Assembly (NCBI RefSeq): GCF_904848625.1 | Contig: NZ_CAJHCP010000006.1 | Location: 248,001 to 312,000 of the forward strand | Source: Paraburkholderia metrosideri | GTDB taxonomy: Bacteria > Pseudomonadota > Gammaproteobacteria > Burkholderiales > Burkholderiaceae | Length of the DNA: 64,000 nucleotides | Reading direction: 5' to 3' | Shown: piece after piece, positions 58,435 to 64,000 of the stretch | Layout: the number at the start of each line of letters is the position of its first letter | Position numbering within the stretch: the stretch's first letter is position 1 | Program-made: the position numbers and the translations under genes | The notes under the pieces: generated by a model | Databases searched by the model: none | The model's input: the letters and a program-made list of their open reading frames with translations, nothing else | What the model was told of the DNA's origin: nothing

Positions 58435-59385
58435 GTGAGCGACCAGTTGCAAAAATTCATGTTCAGCGCGGCGCCTGTGCGCGGCGAGATCGTCTCTCTG
58501 CGCAATACGTGGCAGGAAGTGCTGACGCGCCGCGATTATCCGGCGCCCGTGCGGACGATTCTGGGCGAGATGATGGCGGCATGCGCGCTGCTGTCGGCGA
58601 ATCTCAAGTTCGACGGCACGCTCGTCATGCAGATTTTCGGCGATGGCCCGGTCAAGATGCTGGTGGTCCAGTGCAGCTCCGATCTGTCGATGCGCGCCAC
58701 TGCCAAGCTCTCCGGCGAGGCTGGCAGTACGATCGGCGATGCGGCCTCGATGGTCGAACTGCTGAACGCAAGCGGTCACGGCCGCTGCGTGATCACACTC
58801 GATCCGACCGGCAAGCAACCCGGTCAACAGCCGTATCAAAGTATCGTGCCGCTGTCGGGCCTGGATGGCCCGCTTAGCACAATGGCCGAAGTGCTCGAGC
58901 ACTACATGCATCACTCGGAACAGCTCGACACGCGTTTGTGGCTCGCCGCGAACACCGAGCGCGCGGTCGGCATGCTGCTGCAGAAGCTGCCGGGCGACGG
59001 TGGCATCGTGCCGCATCCGGGCGAACTGGACGCGGATACGTGGGAACGCGTATGCACGCTGGGCGGCACGCTGTCACAAGACGAACTGCTGAAGGAAGAG
59101 CCGGAAACGGTTTTCCGGCGCCTTTTCTGGCAGGAAAACGTCCAGCATTTCGAGCCGGCGACCGCACGTTTCGAATGCACGTGCTCGCGCGAGAAAGTCG
59201 GCGGAATGCTGAAAATGCTGGGTCGCGAGGAAGTGGATGGCGTGATCGAAGAACGCGGTCACGTGGAAATTCACTGCGAATTCTGCAATCAGCGGTACGA
59301 ATTCGATCCGGTCGACGTAGCGCAACTTTTCACGGCCAACGCACTCTCACAGGGTGTGTCGCCTGCGGCCGACCAACGGCATTAA
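58435..59385 (+). CDS. hslO: Redox-regulated chaperone Hsp33
   Basis: Holdase chaperone switched on by oxidation of its zinc-bound cysteines. It has 316 residues from GTG, with GAGGAAAAG upstream. The C-terminal switch has CxC (ECTCSREK, about 247-251) and CxxC (HCEFCNQRYEF, about 281-286), the four zinc ligands. N-terminal domain and linker are complete. It is followed by a GC-rich hairpin without T-tract. Likely co-transcribed with the carbonic-anhydrase-like gene. Confidence 0.96.
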   Translation: MSDQLQKFMFSAAPVRGEIVSLRNTWQEVLTRRDYPAPVRTILGEMMAACALLSANLKFDGTLVMQIFGDGPVKMLVVQCSSDLSMRATAKLSGEAGSTIGDAASMVELLNASGHGRCVITLDPTGKQPGQQPYQSIVPLSGLDGPLSTMAEVLEHYMHHSEQLDTRLWLAANTERAVGMLLQKLPGDGGIVPHPGELDADTWERVCTLGGTLSQDELLKEEPETVFRRLFWQENVQHFEPATARFECTCSREKVGGMLKMLGREEVDGVIEERGHVEIHCEFCNQRYEFDPVDVAQLFTANALSQGVSPAADQRH

Positions 59386-59453
59386 GACCTGTGACGTGGG
59401 TCTCAGACCCGCTGAGCAGGATCCGATTGCAGTCGCATAACGGCAGTTGTTAT

Positions 59454-59491
59454 CGCGCCGCCCATCGTCATTTAATGACGCGGGCGGCGCG
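59454..59491. repeat. Large GC-rich inverted repeat after hslO
   Basis: CGCGCCGCCC and GGGCGGCGCG pair perfectly; inside, CGTCAT and ATGACG add 6 more pairs with short unpaired steps and a TTA loop. It is 69 bases after the hslO stop. No T-tract follows, so it may act as a terminator with help or as a mRNA stabiliser. Confidence 0.65.
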
Positions 59492-59593
59492 ATTACCTTC
59501 AGCGCTACCTGTTGATCGTTTCGTTGAGTCCTGGCGGTGGACGCTGCGCGTTTTTGCTTAGGCATCCGACTGACTGATTGATGGAGATCGAAC

Positions 59594-60004
59594 ATGAGCC
59601 GTCCTGTTTCGTCGACCCGCCACGCCCTTTCCCGTCACCGCGTACGCCTGTTTTCCGTCCTTCTGACCGTCGTTGCCGCCAGCGCCGCGCTAGGTGGCTG
59701 CCAGATTGATCCGCCCGGGCCGTCGCCGATTCTGAGCCGTTTGCCAGCCGATCAGCCCGATACCGTCGGCACCGCGAACGCGCCGCCACAGCTCACACCT
59801 GAAGAGCTCGCACGCTACGACGCGATCGACCGTCAGGTGCTGTTCGAACAGGATCAGGCGATTGCCGCCGAGAACGCCGCCCAGGCGTGGTCGCGTTATT
59901 ACTCGCCGCCGGTCAGCGTCTGGGGCGGCTATTCCAGCGGTGGCTGGGGACGCGGCTGGGGGTCGGGCATCGGTGTGGGGTTTGGGCCCAACTGGGGGTG
60001 GTAG
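59594..60004 (+). CDS. Small Gly/Trp-rich lipoprotein
   Basis: A 136-residue protein. The N-terminus has a long basic segment and then RLFSVLLTVVAASAALGGC, a lipobox (LGGC) with Cys36. The middle is helical (TPEELARYDAIDRQVLFEQDQAIAAENAAQA). The end is Gly, Trp and Ser-rich (WGGYSSGGWGRGWGSG). GGAGATCGAAC precedes the ATG. No family recognised. A bidirectional terminator lies 53 bases after the stop. Confidence 0.8.
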   Translation: MSRPVSSTRHALSRHRVRLFSVLLTVVAASAALGGCQIDPPGPSPILSRLPADQPDTVGTANAPPQLTPEELARYDAIDRQVLFEQDQAIAAENAAQAWSRYYSPPVSVWGGYSSGGWGRGWGSGIGVGFGPNWGW

Positions 60005-60056
60005 GCCAACGCGCGTAGCAATACACAGGTATCGCGCTCAAAATGCAGGCCCCAAG

Positions 60057-60094
60057 AAAAAGGAGCGGTTCATTGCTGAACAGCTCCTTTTTTT
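60057..60094. terminator. Bidirectional terminator between the lipoprotein and ftsB
   Basis: AAAAAGGAGC pairs with GCTCCTTTTT. An inner GTTCA/TGAAC stem, one G-A mismatch and a TTGC loop complete it. A and T tracts flank both sides. It lies between the convergent stops at 60004 and 60139. Confidence 0.9.
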
Positions 60095-60138
60095 CATCCG
60101 TCGCTTCCTGCTGACCTGGTGCAGCAAACGCACAGCGT

Positions 60139-60576
60139 TCAGTGCGTCGTCGCGGCCTTCTTGTCCTTCGCCGCCTTACCACCATGCTTGCGATCCGGCT
60201 TCGCACGCGACTCCGGATTCGGCACCACATGCAACGGCGCCGCCGATACCTCACCACGTGTAGAAGTCGTTACCGAAGGCGTATTCGCAGTCGGCAGCGG
60301 CGCATTCGGCGAGACGAACTGCACGAACACTTCGCCATCTTTGACCATGCCCATTTCGTAGCGCGCGCGCTCTTCAACAGCAGCGGTGCCGCTCTGCAAA
60401 TCCTGCACTTCGCCCTGAATACGCTCGTTGCGCAGTTTCGAATCATTGTTCTTCTGCAGTTGCTGCGCCAGTTGCTGCTGCAACTCGTGCACGCGCAACC
60501 AGCCACCATGGCCCCACCAGAGCGGGTACTGGATCAGCGCCAGCAGAACGATCAGGACAGCAGTGACGAGCCGCAT
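60139..60576 (-). CDS. ftsB: Cell-division protein FtsB
   Basis: Divisome protein that pairs with FtsL and FtsQ at midcell. It has 145 residues against 103 in E. coli. A transmembrane helix ([22 protein letters not shown]) is followed by a coiled coil ([18 protein letters not shown]) and the conserved [21 protein letters not shown]. The extra 50 residues are a C-terminal Pro/Ala/Lys-rich tail ([20 protein letters not shown]). eno is upstream on the same strand, as in E. coli and many others. Confidence 0.93.
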   Translation of the reverse strand: MRLVTAVLIVLLALIQYPLWWGHGGWLRVHELQQQLAQQLQKNNDSKLRNERIQGEVQDLQSGTAAVEERARYEMGMVKDGEVFVQFVSPNAPLPTANTPSVTTSTRGEVSAAPLHVVPNPESRAKPDRKHGGKAAKDKKAATTH

Positions 60577-60597
60577 GAAGTAAGCACAATAAATACG

Positions 60598-60626
60598 CGC
60601 CGCCCTGCGCTATACGCAGGGCGGCG
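60598..60626. repeat. Perfect 12-base hairpin between eno and ftsB
   Basis: CGCCGCCCTGCG and CGCAGGGCGGCG pair perfectly around CTATA. It lies 21 bases before the ftsB ATG and 66 bases after the eno stop. On the minus strand it is followed by CGTATTTATTG, only weakly T-rich. It may attenuate transcription into ftsB. Confidence 0.65.
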
Positions 60627-60692
60627 AGGTCAATCAGAAACGGGGGATAACCGGCTCATCGGTTAGCGGCAGCAAATTAGCCATTTACCAAC

Positions 60693-62129
<1,437 letters not shown>

Positions 62130-62199
62130 TTACTTTTGCCGCGCGCCGACGACTGCGCCCATTATGCAGGCGCGTCGTGACACTCGGAAAACGTATGAA

Positions 62200-63054
62200 T
62201 CAGTTGAAATCGCTTTCGAGGAACGGCGCCCGCTTGACGGCCTGATCGAGCGTTACCAGCGTCTCGAGCAGATCAGCCATGCGGTTCAACGGCACGGCGT
62301 TCGGGCCGTCCGATTTAGCCTGCGCCGGATTCGGGTGCGTTTCCATAAAGAGGCCGGCGACGCCGACCGCGACCGCGGCACGCGCCAGCACTGGCACGAA
62401 TTCGCGCTGACCGCCCGAACTCGTGCCCTGCCCGCCCGGCAACTGCACCGAGTGGGTCGCGTCGAACACGACCGGCGCGTTGGTTTCGCGCATGATCGCG
62501 AGCGAACGCATGTCCGACACGAGGTTGTTATAGCCGAACGACACGCCGCGCTCGCACGCCATGAAGCGGTCTTCCGACAGACCGGCTTCACGCGCTGCAT
62601 CACGCGCCTTGTCGATCACGTTCTTCATGTCGTGCGGTGCGAGAAACTGGCCCTTCTTGATGTTGACCGGTTTGCCCGAACGCGCGCAAGCGTGAATGAA
62701 GTCCGTCTGACGGCACAGGAAAGCAGGCGTTTGCAGGACGTCGACCACCGACGCGACCTGCTCGATTTCGTGCTCGGCGTGAACGTCGGTCAGCACCGGC
62801 AGGCCGAGCTGACGCTTCACTTCCGACAGGATGCGCAAACCTTCGTCCATGCCCAGACCGCGGAACGACTTGCCGCTGCTGCGGTTAGCCTTGTCGTACG
62901 ACGATTTGTAGATGAACGGAATGTTCAGCTTCGCGCAGATTTCCTTGAGCCGGCCGGCCACGTCGATCGTCATCTGTTCAGATTCGACGACGCAAGTGCC
63001 GGCGATCAGGAAAAACGGCTTGTCGAGCCCGATTTCGAAATCGCCCAGTTTCAT
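62200..63054 (-). CDS. kdsA: 3-deoxy-D-manno-octulosonate 8-phosphate synthase
   Basis: Makes KDO-8-phosphate from arabinose-5-phosphate and PEP for the LPS inner core. It has 284 residues against 284 in E. coli. Motifs: [41 protein letters not shown] [15 protein letters not shown] and [14 protein letters not shown]. Its ATG overlaps the pyrG stop by ATGA, so the two are translationally coupled. eno follows after a 223-base gap. Confidence 0.98.
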   Translation of the reverse strand: MKLGDFEIGLDKPFFLIAGTCVVESEQMTIDVAGRLKEICAKLNIPFIYKSSYDKANRSSGKSFRGLGMDEGLRILSEVKRQLGLPVLTDVHAEHEIEQVASVVDVLQTPAFLCRQTDFIHACARSGKPVNIKKGQFLAPHDMKNVIDKARDAAREAGLSEDRFMACERGVSFGYNNLVSDMRSLAIMRETNAPVVFDATHSVQLPGGQGTSSGGQREFVPVLARAAVAVGVAGLFMETHPNPAQAKSDGPNAVPLNRMADLLETLVTLDQAVKRAPFLESDFN

Positions 63055-64000
63055 GCTTTCTCCCCAACTGCGTTCGCCGTGCTCGACAGATGATGCGCGA
63101 GCGCTGCTTCGACGAACGACTTGAACAGCGGATGGCCGTCACGCGGTGTGGACGTGAATTCCGGGTGGAACTGCACGCCGACGAACCACGGGTGCATGCT
63201 GCGCGGCAATTCCATCATTTCCGGCAGATCTTCACTCGGGGTACGGGCGCTGATGATAAGGCCACCGGCTTCGAGCTGGGGCACGAAGCGGTTATTGACT
63301 TCATAACGGTGACGATGACGCTCGTTCACGTCCTTGCCGTAGATCTCTTCGGCCATCGTGCCGGGCTTGATCGGGCAACGTTGCGAACCGAGGCGCATCG
63401 TGCCGCCCAGATCCGATTCTTCGGTACGCTTCTCGACCTTGCCTTCGCGGTCGTACCACTCGGTGATCAGCGCGACCACGCGGTTTTCGGTTTCCTGATC
63501 GAACTCGGTGCTGTTCGCGTTCTTCAGGCCGACCACGTCGCGGGCGAATTCGATCACGGCGAGTTGCATGCCGAGGCAGATGCCGAGGTACGGCACTTTC
63601 GCTTCACGCGCATAGCGGATCGCAGCGATCTTGCCTTCGGTGCCGCGACGGCCGAAGCCACCCGGAACCAGCACCGCGTCGAGATGCTTGAGGCTTTCGA
63701 CCCCTTGCGTTTCTACTTCTTCCGAATCGATGTACTCGATGTTGACCTTCGTGGAGGTATGCATCGACGCATGGCGCAGCGCTTCGATCAGCGACTTGTA
63801 CGACTCGGTCAGATCGACATATTTGCCGACCATGCCGATGGTGACTTCGTGTTTCGGATGCTGGAGCTTCTCGACGAGGCCGGACCACATGGACAGGTCG
63901 GCCGGTTGCGGCGTGAGCTTGAGCTCTTCGCAGATAATCGCGTCCAGACCCTGATCGTGCAGCATCTGCGGAATCTTGTAGATGCTGTCCGCGTCCCACA
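63051..64000 (-). CDS. pyrG: CTP synthase (partial, N-terminus outside window)
   Basis: Amination of UTP to CTP with glutamine as the nitrogen donor. About 316 residues are visible. The end of the synthase domain ([19 protein letters not shown]) and the whole glutamine amidotransferase domain are present. The nucleophile Cys is in [15 protein letters not shown]; the His-Glu is in [10 protein letters not shown]. coli PyrG has 545 residues, so about 230 N-terminal residues lie beyond position 64000. Its TGA overlaps the kdsA ATG. Confidence 0.97.
   Translation of the reverse strand, partial: WDADSIYKIPQMLHDQGLDAIICEELKLTPQPADLSMWSGLVEKLQHPKHEVTIGMVGKYVDLTESYKSLIEALRHASMHTSTKVNIEYIDSEEVETQGVESLKHLDAVLVPGGFGRRGTEGKIAAIRYAREAKVPYLGICLGMQLAVIEFARDVVGLKNANSTEFDQETENRVVALITEWYDREGKVEKRTEESDLGGTMRLGSQRCPIKPGTMAEEIYGKDVNERHRHRYEVNNRFVPQLEAGGLIISARTPSEDLPEMMELPRSMHPWFVGVQFHPEFTSTPRDGHPLFKSFVEAALAHHLSSTANAVGEKA

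Noticed and set aside
56518..59016. 832-codon open frame on the minus strand across hslO and the carbonic-anhydrase gene
   Set aside because: Only its last 304 codons (56518-57432) match a known family; the rest is antisense to two clear plus-strand genes and is a chance frame in GC-rich DNA.

Overview
The window is a stretch of core chromosome from a GC-rich betaproteobacterium of the Burkholderiaceae, most like Paraburkholderia or Burkholderia chromosome 1. The evidence is gene order (lysC-tilS-accA; hisS-yfgM-bamB-der-hfq-hflX-hflK-hflC-hisZ-purA; pyrG-kdsA-eno-ftsB), codon use, and protein sequences typical of that family. Genus is inferred from family knowledge, not from a search. I see no rRNA, tRNA, CRISPR array, insertion sequence, integrase, prophage or toxin-antitoxin pair. 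Almost every gene is a recognisable housekeeping gene, and base composition looks even throughout. I did not find a hidden novel system; the findings are local oddities in otherwise ordinary core DNA.

Layout. 1-6361 (minus strand): partial lysC, tilS, accA, an AlkA-type DNA glycosylase with a histone-like tail, and cysS. 6598-9662 (plus): an exported TPR protein, two tandem cyclophilins (ppiA, ppiB) and lpxH. 9721-11600 (minus): cysE and a TrmJ-type RNA methyltransferase. 12050-18597 (plus): suhB, lplT, mutS, and an exported degenerate phosphoesterase-like protein overlapping the mutS stop. 18577-24702: slyD (minus), a RoxA/YcfD-type ribosomal oxygenase (plus), an Ala/Ser/Asp-repeat lipoprotein (plus), a DinG-family helicase, a YdcH-type small protein and a Gln-rich secreted coiled-coil protein (all minus). 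25112-27466 (plus): tex. 27608-47099 (minus): a long run of about 19 genes: kup, a phosphoribosyltransferase, purA, hisZ, a DUF2065 membrane protein, hflC, hflK, hflX, hfq, der, bamB, yfgM-like, hisS, ispG, rodZ, rlmN and ndk. 47401-48099 (plus): a Bax-inhibitor-1 family membrane protein behind a possibly structured leader. 48221-57432 (minus): an MBL-fold hydrolase, bamC, dapA, a methyltransferase, trpS, an M50 protease, a YciO-type protein, a PHP phosphatase, an alpha/beta hydrolase and a DUF455 ferritin-like protein. 57847-60004 (plus): gamma-carbonic-anhydrase-like protein, hslO and a small lipoprotein. 60139-64000 (minus): ftsB, eno, kdsA and partial pyrG.

How the genes work together. 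The long minus-strand cluster joins outer-membrane assembly (bamB, yfgM; bamC lies further on), ribosome and translation functions (der, hisS, rlmN), RNA regulation (hfq), membrane-protease control (hflK, hflC), isoprenoid and purine/histidine synthesis (ispG, purA, hisZ) and cell shape (rodZ). Protein folding recurs: ppiA, ppiB, slyD and hslO. Envelope precursor supply recurs too: accA, lpxH, kdsA, dapA and lysC. Intrinsic terminators are clear at most convergent junctions (tex/kup, BI-1/MBL, small lipoprotein/ftsB, Ala-rich lipoprotein/dinG). Several starts are ambiguous, and alternatives are given in the entries.
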